Shown here piece by piece: positions 52,021-60,378 of a stretch of DNA of 64,000 nt. The notes under the pieces were generated by a model that saw only the letters and a list, made by a program, of their open reading frames with translations, did no database searches and had not been told where the DNA came from. A program made the translations under genes and the position numbers. Source of the stretch: Dysosmobacter welbionis (lineage in GTDB: Bacteria > Bacillota > Clostridia > Oscillospirales > Oscillospiraceae); contig NZ_CP034413.3 of NCBI RefSeq assembly GCF_005121165.3, forward strand, positions 1,178,001 through 1,242,000, written 5' to 3'. The first letter of the stretch is position 1; each line of letters opens with the position of its first letter.

Positions 52021-52499
52021 TTATAGGTGCTCCTTGCAGGAGAGCTCCTCCGCATCCAGCCGCAGGACGCACACGGCGTCCACCGCCGCGTCCGGAAAGG
52101 TCCAGTCCCCGCAGCAGGTAGCCTGGCGCATGATAGCCGCCAGACCCCGCCGCCTCTCTTCCGCCGTCTCTACCACACGGATGGGGCCCTCGCCGATGAC
52201 GCTTTGAAACGCGGCGGTGTAGCCGCAGGCCGCCTCCGCCCCTGAAGCCGGTAGCCGGTGTCCAGCTCGAACCCGGCCCAGCCGTTTCGGCGGACCAGGT
52301 CCACCTTCCGCCCCTCCGCGGCGCCGTGGAAGTAAAAGACATGGCGGCCGCCCTCCACCGTGTGGCCGAAGTTCACCGGCACCACGTAGACGCCTCTGCC
52401 GTCCTGAAGGCCCAGGCGGCAGACTTCACATGCGTCGATAACCGCCCGGACCTTCTCCGGAGCCGTGACGGCCCTGTCCTGTCGTCTCATAGGTCTCAT
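52021..52499 (-). pseudogene. NimA-like pyridoxamine-phosphate-oxidase-fold flavoprotein, frame broken at a G4 run
   Basis: The N-terminal 86 residues (MRPMRRQDRAVTAPEKV, VYVVPVNFG, FYFHGAAEGRKVDLVRRN) and, in the next frame, the C-terminal part (EAACGYTAAFQSVIGEGPIR ... CVLRLDAEELSCKEHL) together form one Nim/PNPOx-type FMN-binding protein. One extra base at 52239-52242 joins them into 159 aa. Nim proteins reduce nitro compounds; the native substrate is unknown. GGAGG lies 5 nt before ATG 52499. It follows hisH directly. Confidence 0.75.
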
Positions 52500-52510
52500 G
52501 GCATCCTCCC

Positions 52511-53122
52511 TCACAGTTCTGCAAAGGCCCGCAGCAACCGCAGTCCCGTGTCCCCGGATTTCTCCGGGTGGAACTGGGTGCCGTAGACGTTTCCCCGGCG
52601 CACCACACCGGTGACATCCACATTGCCGTACCGGGACGCGGCCAGAGTGCCGGCGGCGCAGTCCCGGGCATAGAAGCTGTGGACGTAATACACATACTCT
52701 CCGTCCCGGACGTGGCGGAACAGGGGGTCATCTTTCAAAATCTGCAAGCTGTTCCAGCCCATGTGGGGGACCTTCAGCGTCTTGTCCGTCAGGTCCCGGC
52801 GGAGGTCCACTACTTGGCCGGGCACCAGCCCCAGGCCGGGGTGCTCCCCGTACTCAAAGCTCTTGTCAAACAGCAGCTGCATCCCCAGGCAGATGCCCAG
52901 GAGAGGCTTCTTCTCCGCCTCCTCCTGAATCACCGGCACCAAGCCGGTGGCATCCAGCTTGGCGCGGGCGTCCCCAAAGGCGCCCACGCCGGGCAGGATG
53001 ATCCGGTCTGCCGCCCGGAGGCGGCCGGCGTCGCCGGTGACCTCCGCCTCCAGGTCCAGGGCCCTCAGGCTGGAGAGCAGAGAGAACAAGTTCCCCACGC
53101 CGTAGTCTACAATTGCAATCAT
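52511..53122 (-). CDS. hisH: Imidazole glycerol phosphate synthase glutaminase subunit
   Basis: 203 aa class I glutamine amidotransferase: ILPGVGAFGDA (oxyanion region), GICLGMQLLF (nucleophile Cys) and GTQFHPEKSG (His and Glu of the triad). It delivers ammonia to HisF. It starts directly after the hisB stop codon. Confidence 0.97.
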   Translation of the reverse strand: MIAIVDYGVGNLFSLLSSLRALDLEAEVTGDAGRLRAADRIILPGVGAFGDARAKLDATGLVPVIQEEAEKKPLLGICLGMQLLFDKSFEYGEHPGLGLVPGQVVDLRRDLTDKTLKVPHMGWNSLQILKDDPLFRHVRDGEYVYYVHSFYARDCAAGTLAASRYGNVDVTGVVRRGNVYGTQFHPEKSGDTGLRLLRAFAEL

Positions 53123-53710
53123 TTACAGCACACCCTTCGTGCTGGGAATTTCATCCCGGTGTTTTTCGTCCGGGGCCACAGCCATCTTCAAGGCCCGGCC
53201 CGCGCCCTTGAACACGGCCTCCAGAATGTGGTGGGTGTTCTCCCCGGCCATCTGCCGGATGTGGAGGGACATGGGGCACGCCCGGACGAAGGCCAGGAAG
53301 AACTCCTTGCCCAGCTCCGTATCGAAGTCCCCCACCCTTTGGGCGGGCAGGTCCACGGACCAGCCCAGATAGTCCCGGCCGGAAAGGTCGCAGGCCACCA
53401 GCACCAGCGTCTCGTCCATGGGCAGGAGGAACTGGCCGTAGCGCGTGATACCCCGCTTGTCCCCCAGAGCCTCTGCAAAGGCCCGGCCCAGGCAGATGCC
53501 GATGTCCTCCACGCTGTGGTGGCCGTCCACCTGGGTGTCCCCCTGGCAGCGGATGGTCAGGTCAAAATCCCCATGCCGGGCGAACAGCTCCAGCATGTGG
53601 TCCAGGAACCCCACGCCGGTGGCGATGTCCGCCTTCCCAGTGCCGTCCAGGTTTAAAGAGAGCTGGATCCGGGTCTCCCGGGTGTCCCGCCTGATATCAG
53701 CAGTGCGCAT
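53123..53710 (-). CDS. hisB: Imidazoleglycerol-phosphate dehydratase
   Basis: 195 aa, monofunctional. The di-manganese His clusters are visible: GFLDHMLELFARHG and DGHHSVEDIGICLG, repeated in degenerate form further on (GENTHHILEAVFKGAG). AGGAGG precedes the ATG, 12 nt after the hisC stop. Confidence 0.97.
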   Translation of the reverse strand: MRTADIRRDTRETRIQLSLNLDGTGKADIATGVGFLDHMLELFARHGDFDLTIRCQGDTQVDGHHSVEDIGICLGRAFAEALGDKRGITRYGQFLLPMDETLVLVACDLSGRDYLGWSVDLPAQRVGDFDTELGKEFFLAFVRACPMSLHIRQMAGENTHHILEAVFKGAGRALKMAVAPDEKHRDEIPSTKGVL

Positions 53711-53722
53711 CTCTCCGCCTCC

Positions 53723-54787
53723 TTACAGCTCTTCCAGGATGGCCGTCAGCTCCTCCACCAGGGTCTCCATCTGCTCCATGGATCCGATGGTAATGCGGAT
53801 ATAGTCCCGGATCCGGTCCGCGTCGAACCAGCGGACCAGGACGCCGTTCTCCTTCAGCTTCCGGTACAGGGTCTCGCCGGGAAGCTGGCTGTGGCGGGCA
53901 AAGACGAAGTTGGCCTGGGAGGGCAGGACAGTGAAACCCAAATTCTCCAGCTCTCCCACGGTCCAGGCCCGGGTCTGCCGGATGGCAGCGGTGCAGGCGG
54001 CGAAGTACGCCTCGTCCGCCACAGCGGCGGCCCCTGCCGCGATGGACAGCCGGTTTACATTGTAGGGATGGAAGCTGTATTTCACCCGGTTCAGGTCCGC
54101 GATCAACTCCGGGCTGCCCAATGCGTAGCCCACCCGACCGCCGGCCAGGGACCGGCTCTTGGACATAGTCTGGGTCACCAGCAGGTTGTCATAACGGTAG
54201 ATCATGGGCACGCAGCTCTCGGCGCCGAAGTCCACATACGCCTCGTCCACGATCACCACTCGGTCTGGGTTCGCCTCCAGCAGCCGCTGGATGTCGTTCC
54301 GGGGCACGGCAATACCGGTGGGGGCATTGGGGTTGGCGATGACAATGGTGCCGGGGAAATCCATATAGTCGTCCACATGTAAGGTGAAGTCCTCCCGCAG
54401 GGGGATTATCTTCACATCCAGATCGAACAGGGCAGCCTGGGACTTATAGAACCCATAGGTAACATCCGCAAAGGCCACGGGTTGCCCCGCTCCGCAGAAG
54501 GCCCGGAAGGCAAAGGCCAGCACCTCGTCAGAGCCGTTGCCCGCCAGCACGTTCTTGGCTTTCAGCTCATAGCGCCTGGCGATGGCCTCCGTCAGCGCGG
54601 CACAGGTGGGGTCGGAGTACAGGTTCAGTTTCAGGATCTCCGCCCGGTTGATGGCCTTGAGAACCTTGGGCGACGGGGGGAAGGGGCTCTCATTGGTGTT
54701 CAGCTTTACATACTGCTGATCCTGGGGCTGCTCGCCGGGGGTGTAGGGGGCAAGGCGCTCCGCCTCCTGGGAAATCCAGCGGCTCAT
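53723..54787 (-). CDS. hisC: Histidinol-phosphate aminotransferase
   Basis: 354 aa fold type I PLP enzyme: AGNGSDEVLAFAFRAFC, NPNAPTG, DEAYVDFG, and TMSKSRSLAGGRVGYA with the PLP Lys. The ATG at 54787 has AAAGGAG 9 nt upstream. A longer frame to 54862 covers the hisD 3' end and is not family sequence. Confidence 0.96.
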   Translation of the reverse strand: MSRWISQEAERLAPYTPGEQPQDQQYVKLNTNESPFPPSPKVLKAINRAEILKLNLYSDPTCAALTEAIARRYELKAKNVLAGNGSDEVLAFAFRAFCGAGQPVAFADVTYGFYKSQAALFDLDVKIIPLREDFTLHVDDYMDFPGTIVIANPNAPTGIAVPRNDIQRLLEANPDRVVIVDEAYVDFGAESCVPMIYRYDNLLVTQTMSKSRSLAGGRVGYALGSPELIADLNRVKYSFHPYNVNRLSIAAGAAAVADEAYFAACTAAIRQTRAWTVGELENLGFTVLPSQANFVFARHSQLPGETLYRKLKENGVLVRWFDADRIRDYIRITIGSMEQMETLVEELTAILEEL

Positions 54788-54791
54788 GGGA

Positions 54792-56076
54792 TCACTCTCC
54801 TTTCTCTTCCGTGCGGGACAGGGCAGACCGGGCGTGGCCGTGGAGGCCCTCCCGCTCTGCAAAGTCCGCGATCCGGGGGGCGGCGTCTGCCAGCGCCTCC
54901 CGGGTGTAGTAGATGAACTGGGTCTTCTTCACAAAGTCGTCTACGCTGAGGGGACTGGAAAACCGGGCCGTACCGCTGGTGGGCAGGGTGTGGTTGGGAC
55001 CCGCGAAATAGTCCCCCAGCGCCTCTGGCGTGTGGCGGCCCAGAAAAACGCTGCCGGCGTTTTTGACCAGGGGCAGCAGGGCAAAGGGATCGTCCACGCA
55101 CAACTCCAGATGCTCCGGAGCGATGCGGTTGGCGGCCTCCACTGCCGCGGCCAGGTCCTTTGTCACCAGGATCTTACCGTTGGCCTCCAAGGACTTTTGA
55201 GCGATATCTCGCCGGGGCAGGTCCGTCAGCTGGCGCTCCACCTCGTTTTGGACGGCCTCCGCCAGGGGGCGGCTGTCCGTCACCAGCACGGCGGCGGCGT
55301 GGGCGTCGTGCTCCGCCTGGCTCAACAGGTCCGCCGCCACCCAGGCGGGGTCGCTCTTCCCGTCCGCCACCACCAGGATCTCACTGGGGCCGGCGATCAT
55401 GTCGATGTCCACCTGTCCGAACACCTTCCGCTTGGCGGCAGCCACAAAGACGCCGCCGGGACCCACGATCTTGTCCACCTGGGGGACTGTCTCCGTGCCG
55501 TAGGCCAGGGCCGCCACCGCCTGGGCGCCGCCGATCTTGAACACCCGGTCCGCCCCGGCGATTTTTACCGCTGCCAGAGCTTCTGCAGAGATGGCGCCGT
55601 TTTGGTTCGGCGGCGTCACCACCGCGATCTCTTTTACCCCGGCGATCCTGGCAGGGATGACGTTCATCAAAATGGTGGAGGGAAAAGCCACCGGGCTGCC
55701 GGGTACGCAGATGCCCACCCGCTCGACAGGCGTGTATCGCTGGCCCAGCACCACGCCGGGCCGGTCCGTCAGGCAGAAGTCCCGGTGGACCTGTGCCTCA
55801 TGGAAGTGCCGGATATTGTCCGCCGCCTGCCGCAGCGTCTCCCGGAAATTCCCGTCCACACAGTCCCAGGCGGCGCGCAGCTCCTCCGCCGTCACCTCAA
55901 ACCGCTCCAGATCTGCGCCGTCGAACCGGCGGGTGTATTCCCGCAGGGCCTCATCCCCCGGGTGCGGACGTCCGCCAGAATGGCGGCCACCGCCGCATCC
56001 ACATCCTCCTCCGCCTGGGGGGGCGGTCAAAGAGGGGCAGGTCCTCCAGGCGGTCCGCCTCATAGATGGGAATCAT
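54792..56076 (-). CDS. hisD: Histidinol dehydrogenase (two single-base frame breaks near the start)
   Basis: The body is a complete HisD: GVKEIAVVTPPNQ, GPSEILVVAD, the zinc-ligand region SQAEHDAHA, APEHLEL and GPNHTLPTSGTARF. The true start is ATG 56076 (MIPIYEADRLEDLP), which overlaps the hisZG stop as ATGA and has AAGGAGG upstream. From there two frame breaks must be corrected, each by adding one base: at the C7 run (plus-strand G7 56017-56023) and at the G5 run (plus-strand C5 55955-55959). The corrected N-terminus reads PQAEEDVDAAVAAILADVRT then GDEALREYTRRF, 428 aa, which is normal for HisD. Confidence 0.9.
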
Positions 56077-57650
56077 GCCTCCGTCACCTCCTTCAGCCTG
56101 CCCAGAAGCGCCTCGATCTCCTGGTGCTTGAACTGGTAGCTGGCCCGGTTGGCGATGAAGCGGGCCGAGATGGGCATGAACTCCGTCAGCACCTTCAGAT
56201 CGTTCTCCCGCAGGGTGGTGCCCGTCTCCACGATGTCCACAATCACATCAGAGAGGCCCAGGATGGGGGCCAGCTCAATGGAGCCGTTCAGCTGGATGAT
56301 GTCGATGTCCCGGCCCTGGGCGGCGTAGTACCGCTTGGCGATATTCCCGAATTTGGTGGCCACCCGCAGGGCCCGGCTCTGGTCCTCGGTAAAGTCTTTC
56401 GGCCCGGCCACGCACATGCGGCACCTGCCCAAGCCCGTGTCCAGCAGCTCATACACATCCGCGCCGGACTCGGCCAGGATGTCCTTGCCTACGATGCCGA
56501 TGTCCGCCGCGCCGTGCTCCACGTAGATGGCCACGTCGCTGGGCTTCACCAAGAAGTAGCGGATGCCCGCCTTTCGGTTCTCCACCACCAGCTTCCGGGT
56601 GTCGGCGTAGTTTTCCGGGCAGCCGTAGCCCACGCCCGCCAGCAGGTCGTAAACCTTGTCTCCCAGGCGGCCCTTGGGCAGGGCCACGTTCAGCATCACC
56701 AGGCCAGCCGGCTCCGCCGCCGCGTCGGACAGCCGGTCCAGCTCGTCTAAGTACAGCGCAAAGCCGATGGCCCGGGCGCCGGGGCGGAACTGCTCCGCCA
56801 GGGGGTCATACTGCCCGCCCCGGAGCACTGCCCGGGGCGCTCCCGCCAGATATCCCTGGAGCACCAAGCCGTTGTAATACTCCATATCGTTCACCAGGGA
56901 GAAGTCCAGCTTCCAGTGGTCCGTCTGCCCCTGGTCCTCCAGCGCCCGACACAGGCCCCGCAGCTCTTCCAGCGCCGCCCCCATGGCGGCGTTCAGGGCC
57001 AGCACCTCCGCGGCAGCAAGAACCTCCTGCCAGGGCCCTGCCAGAGTCCCCAGGCGGCAGAGTGCGTCCGTCCCCTGGCGGGAGAGGCCCGCGGCCTCAG
57101 CGGCTTTGCGCAGCTCATGGACGTTTTTGTCCCGGATGCAGGTGAGGAGCCTGGGCCGCACAGCCTCCTGGGCGCCCACCGCGTCAAAGAGGCCGGTGAC
57201 GAAGCCCATGTGGCTGATCTCCAGCACGAAGTCCCGCCCGGTCAGGGCCAGGCTCCGCAGGGCCAGGGACACCACCTGGGCCGCAGCGGCATCATCCACG
57301 GCACCGATGCACTCCAGGCCCATCTGACTGATCTCCCGGAAGGTATGGCTCTCCTGGCTGGGGCGGTAGACGTTTTCCTGATAGTAGTACCGGCCGCAGC
57401 CGCCGGGCCCCACCTGGGCATTCTTGGCGATGGAGAGGGTCACGTCCGGCTTCAGCGCCAGCAGCCGCCCGTCCAGGTCCGTAAAGGTGATGACCTGCTC
57501 GCTGGAAAGAAAACGGCGGTTCTCCTGATAGAGACCGTATTCCTCGAACCGACCCATGTGGTATTTGCGGAAGCCCTCCTGTTCATACAGCAGCCGCAGC
57601 TGCAGCGATGCCCGCTCCTGGGGCCGCAGGACGTTCAGATCCAGTTCCAT
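56073..57650 (-). CDS. hisZG: HisZ-HisG fusion: ATP phosphoribosyltransferase regulatory and catalytic parts
   Basis: 525 aa. Residues 1 to about 315 are HisZ, a HisRS-like domain without synthetase function (EEYGLYQENRRFLSSEQVIT, KPDVTLSIAKN, LRGGQYDPLAEQF). Residues from about 319 are short-form HisG (LNVALPKGRLGDKVYDLL, SDVAIYVEHGAADIGIVGKD, DIVETGTTLRENDL). Short HisG needs HisZ, and here they form one chain. The junction (SDAAAEPAGLVMLN) contains a TGATG out of frame, a relic of an ancestral gene overlap perhaps. First gene of the his operon. Confidence 0.92.
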   Translation of the reverse strand: MELDLNVLRPQERASLQLRLLYEQEGFRKYHMGRFEEYGLYQENRRFLSSEQVITFTDLDGRLLALKPDVTLSIAKNAQVGPGGCGRYYYQENVYRPSQESHTFREISQMGLECIGAVDDAAAAQVVSLALRSLALTGRDFVLEISHMGFVTGLFDAVGAQEAVRPRLLTCIRDKNVHELRKAAEAAGLSRQGTDALCRLGTLAGPWQEVLAAAEVLALNAAMGAALEELRGLCRALEDQGQTDHWKLDFSLVNDMEYYNGLVLQGYLAGAPRAVLRGGQYDPLAEQFRPGARAIGFALYLDELDRLSDAAAEPAGLVMLNVALPKGRLGDKVYDLLAGVGYGCPENYADTRKLVVENRKAGIRYFLVKPSDVAIYVEHGAADIGIVGKDILAESGADVYELLDTGLGRCRMCVAGPKDFTEDQSRALRVATKFGNIAKRYYAAQGRDIDIIQLNGSIELAPILGLSDVIVDIVETGTTLRENDLKVLTEFMPISARFIANRASYQFKHQEIEALLGRLKEVTEA

Positions 57651-57699
57651 GGGGACTCTCCTCCCGGCGGACTATCAGCCCGCGTTGATTTCAGCATTT

Positions 57700-57728
57700 A
57701 TTTTACTTTATTTTATTAGCAAAGTAAA
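57700..57728 (-). promoter_or_regulatory. Promoter of the his operon with an inverted repeat covering it
   Basis: On the minus strand TTTACT (57723-57728) and TAAAAT (57700-57705) are 17 bp apart. TTTACTTT (57702-57709) and AAAGTAAA (57721-57728) form an 8-bp inverted repeat spanning the promoter, a likely operator. No histidine T-box is present in the leader of about 45 nt. Confidence 0.7.
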
Positions 57729-57773
57729 GCGGTAATTCGGTAGTAAGAAAAATTCTATGCTTTTAACAAATTC

Positions 57774-57795
57774 AACTTCGCACAAAACAGAAGTT
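57774..57795. promoter_or_regulatory. Inverted repeat in the his/XRE divergent region
   Basis: AACTTC (57774-57779) and GAAGTT (57790-57795) are separated by 10 nt. It sits between the his promoter and the divergent XRE gene and may be an operator. The rest of 57796-57949 is AT-rich, and I could not fix a promoter for the XRE gene. Confidence 0.4.
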
Positions 57796-57960
57796 AACGT
57801 GATTTTACACCCAGGATGGTGTTTTTGCAATCTCCCTTTCCCCTGTTCCCGCCCTGACATTTCCAGCCCTAAAAATGAAATTTTCTTCATAGATAGAGGA
57901 TTTCCGACAAATGCTCCTTTTATCATTTAAAGAAAACCCATGATTCTATGGAGTATGGCA

Positions 57961-58197
57961 ATGAAAAGAAGTACCCCTCTGACCCGCAACATCGGCGCGA
58001 AAGTGAAATACTACCGGAAGCTCCGCGGCCTTTCCCAGAAGCAGCTGGCCGCCCAGCTGCAGACCAACGGCTGCGATATCACGGAGACCATGCTGGGCCA
58101 CATCGAGACGGGCTACCGCTCCACTTCCATTTTTGAGATCGACAAGCTGGCCGAGGCGTTGAAAGTGGACTACAACGCCCTGTTTGCCCAGGATTAA
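57961..58197 (+). CDS. Small XRE-family HTH regulator divergent from the his operon
   Basis: 78 aa. A Cro/C1 HTH covers most of the chain: LSQKQLAAQLQTNGCDITET, then ETGYRSTSIFEIDKLAEALK. The insert around NGCDIT before the recognition helix is typical of a small subfamily. GGAG lies 7 nt before ATG 57961. Divergent from hisZG, it is a candidate local regulator of histidine synthesis; that role is inferred from position only. Confidence 0.85.
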   Translation: MKRSTPLTRNIGAKVKYYRKLRGLSQKQLAAQLQTNGCDITETMLGHIETGYRSTSIFEIDKLAEALKVDYNALFAQD

Positions 58198-58236
58198 CGG
58201 CACGGTACGGAGAGATCTCCGCGCCGTGCCGTTTTG
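58198..58236 (+). terminator. Terminator of the XRE gene
   Basis: CGGCACGG (58198-58205) pairs with CCGTGCCG (58224-58231), with an inner GGAGA/TCTCC pairing, and is followed by TTTT. Confidence 0.8.
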
Positions 58237-58243
58237 CTTCCGG

Positions 58244-59721
58244 TCATCCGTTGTCCAGGGCCACGGTGTAGGTGAAGGAGAGGCGGTTGCCCTCCTCCAC
58301 CGGCTGCCAGCCCATGCCTTGGAAGTAACAAAAGCCTGTCTGCTCCACCTCTGCCGTGATGATTACCCCCGGCTGATGAAGGGTGAAGCCCCGCTCCCAG
58401 TCCGCCTCCTCCTGCTCCCGCAGCTGGGCCTGCCGGGAGAGAGACCAGAAAGGCGCCTCCCTGCGCCCCCAGACCAGGGCCGTCACGATTTGGGGCACAT
58501 AGCTGTCAGGTGTTTCCACCCACATAGCTGTGGTATTTTGGAAGGTTCCGGACATGGTGACCGCTGTGACATGGCCGTCCTCCACCGTGTAGTGGAACGC
58601 CTTGGCATCGTCCCAGGGGTTCACATCCATCAGGTCTTCCAGGGAGATGATCTGGCTGCCATCCTCCGGCTTTTCCTGCCACTGGCCGTCTTCATCCAGA
58701 TAGGCCCTGCCGCCAAAGTCCAGATATTCCGCCTGGCGGTTGTAGTTCTCCGCGAACTCCGCCACAGTCAGATCCCCTCTGTTGGGCGGCAGCTGGGACC
58801 AGCTGTTGACAGCCTCTCCCACTATCAGCACCAGGAGTACCGTCAGGATCAGCGATGCGGCGTATCGGAGCCGGAAGGGCTTTGCGGTGTAGGCCACCCC
58901 GTCGTCCCAGGGCTGGGGCTCCTCTTTCCAGCACCGCCAAGCAGATCGGAGGATCATCACAAGAGACAGTATGGGGATATAAAAGCCCAATCCCATCCAT
59001 AGCATCATGAGATAGCGGGTCACGCCCTCGCTGTATGGGAGGTTTTTTCCATCCATTCCAGCCAGCCGCATCCCCAACAGGGCCTGCCCGGCGTGGTGCC
59101 CCAGAGATGCAGGGACAGAGGTTCCAAAACACCCAGCAGGACCACCCCCGCGAAACTGATAGCCAGTGCGGCCCGAGTCGGGTTATACCCCAGCAGGCAT
59201 AGTCCCGCCACCAGCAGCATCCGCACCAGCATCTCATCGAACATTCGGGCGAACAGCCGCCGGGAGGCGCTGCACACCGTAGGCAGCCGGTCCGTCTCCG
59301 GCAGGGCCGAAGCAGATGCCTTCTCCCACCAGGGGCCGCCCTCCCCCGGCAGGGCCGGGGCGTCCAGGTCCGCCAGGTACCTCCCCGGGTCCAGGCCGGT
59401 GAATGTGGCGCCGGTCCGCCGCAGGTCGCCGCAGACCCGCTCCACCCGGCCCAGGGCGGCCTGTTCGCCGCCCACCTCCGCCAGCCGCCGGTCCAGCACG
59501 GCAGAAAGTTCCGCCCTGCCGTCCCGCAAGGCCCGAAGCGCCTCGATGGTTACTCCCAGCCGCCGCAGCAGCTTGATCTTCTCCAGGGTCCGCAGGTCCT
59601 CCTCGCTGTAATCCCGGTAGCCGTTACCGGACCGGGCGGGGGCCAGCAGCCCCTCCGCCTCGTAGTAGCGGATATTGGCCCGGGGCACGCCGGACCGGGC
59701 CTCCATCTCCTTGCTGGTCAA
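58244..59721 (-). CDS. MerR-family regulator with RDD-type membrane domain and extracytoplasmic domain (frame broken at GGG)
   Basis: The N-terminal part is MerR: MTSKEMEARSGVPRANIRYY, wing GYRDYSEEDL, and a helical dimerisation region to about residue 90. From about residue 160 it becomes a membrane protein: FDEMLVRMLLVAG, then LHLWGTTPG. In the next frame this continues QALLGMRLAGMDGKNLPYSE, an RDD-domain signature, with more helices and an extracytoplasmic domain of about 180 residues. One extra base at 59087-59089 joins them into 492 aa. The TTG start has GGAGG 8 nt upstream. A membrane-bound one-component sensor is inferred. Confidence 0.75.
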
Positions 59722-59745
59722 TGATACCGCCTCCTTTGGCCTCAG

Positions 59746-59775
59746 GATAAAGTATCAAGGGACTTGACAGTCAAG
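59746..59775 (-). promoter_or_regulatory. Promoter of the MerR-RDD gene with a palindrome at the -35
   Basis: TTGACT (59769-59774) and TTTATC (59746-59751) on the minus strand are 17 bp apart. A perfect 13-bp palindrome CTTGAC-A-GTCAAG (59763-59775) covers the -35 region and could be the autoregulatory site. Confidence 0.6.
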
Positions 59776-59818
59776 CCTTTTTCGCAAAAAAGCCGCCCGC
59801 CGCCGGAGATTTCCCGGC

Positions 59819-59847
59819 TGGACATTCCCCTTTGCCTCTGCTATGAT
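59819..59847 (+). promoter_or_regulatory. Sigma-A promoter of the cupin gene
   Basis: TGGACA (59819-59824) and TATGAT (59842-59847) are 17 bp apart. Confidence 0.7.
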
Positions 59848-59909
59848 GGTATCATCTTCGCCGGGGCTCTGCAAGACCACCGGCAGATCAATAAAAAGGA
59901 GAGACTGCC

Positions 59910-60254
59910 ATGTTCACCCCATCCGACAAGTGCCCCCGTCGGGATGCCTGCGTCCAGAACGGCAAGGGCCTCATCCACATGAAGGACCTGACGGACAAGG
60001 AGGGCCTCTATAACCACGGCCGCCTGTTCGCCCACGTCACCGTGGACCCAGGCTGCTCCATCGGCGACCACCCCCACGACCATGAGACCGAGTTTTACTA
60101 CATCATCAAGGGCGAGGGCGTGTTCAACGACAATGGCAAGGAGATCGTGGTCCGCCCCGGCGACATCTGCGCCACCGGCTACGGCGAGGTCCACGGCCTG
60201 GAGAACCGGGGCACGGAACCCGTGGAGCTGATTGCTTTAATCGTGGGAGAATAA
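59910..60254 (+). CDS. Single-domain cupin protein
   Basis: 114 aa. The cupin metal site GDHPHDHETEFYYIIKGEG (two His, then Glu) and the second motif PGDICATGYGEVHGLEN (third His) are intact. Substrate unknown; small cupins of this kind bind sugars, act as mannose-6-phosphate isomerases or sense ligands. AAAGGAG precedes the ATG; it is monocistronic. Confidence 0.88.
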   Translation: MFTPSDKCPRRDACVQNGKGLIHMKDLTDKEGLYNHGRLFAHVTVDPGCSIGDHPHDHETEFYYIIKGEGVFNDNGKEIVVRPGDICATGYGEVHGLENRGTEPVELIALIVGE

Positions 60255-60265
60255 AACCGGATCCA

Positions 60266-60288
60266 AGCGGCCCCAGGGGCCGCTTTTT
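60266..60288 (+). terminator. Intrinsic terminator of the cupin gene
   Basis: AGCGGCC pairs with GGCCGCT across a 5-nt loop and is followed by TTTT. Confidence 0.88.
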
Positions 60289-60298
60289 CCTGCCCTGA

Positions 60299-60345
60299 AA
60301 AAAACTTTCCCCTCCCTGAAAGTTTTTTCCCCGCCGGATCGTATC
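60299..60345 (+). promoter_or_regulatory. ECF-type promoter candidate with inverted repeat, second sigma module
   Basis: TGAAAGTTTT (60317-60326) and CGTATC (60340-60345) look like an ECF -35 and -10, suggesting autoregulation. AAAAAACTTTC (60299-60309) and GAAAGTTTTTT (60318-60328) form a perfect 11-bp inverted repeat with an 8-nt loop that overlaps the -35. Confidence 0.55.
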
Positions 60346-60378
60346 CTGGGTGAGAGCGCTCCAAAGGAGTTGAGATAC

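Noticed and set aside
56690-56760. HisZ-HisG fusion as an artefact of a one-base loss
   Set aside because: The end of the HisZ part and the linker contain no homopolymer of three or more bases, unlike all six suspected under-calls, so the fusion is kept, though resequencing is advisable.
57651-57960. Histidine T-box in front of the his operon
   Set aside because: No T-box core or long antiterminator structure; the promoter lies about 50 nt from the start codon.
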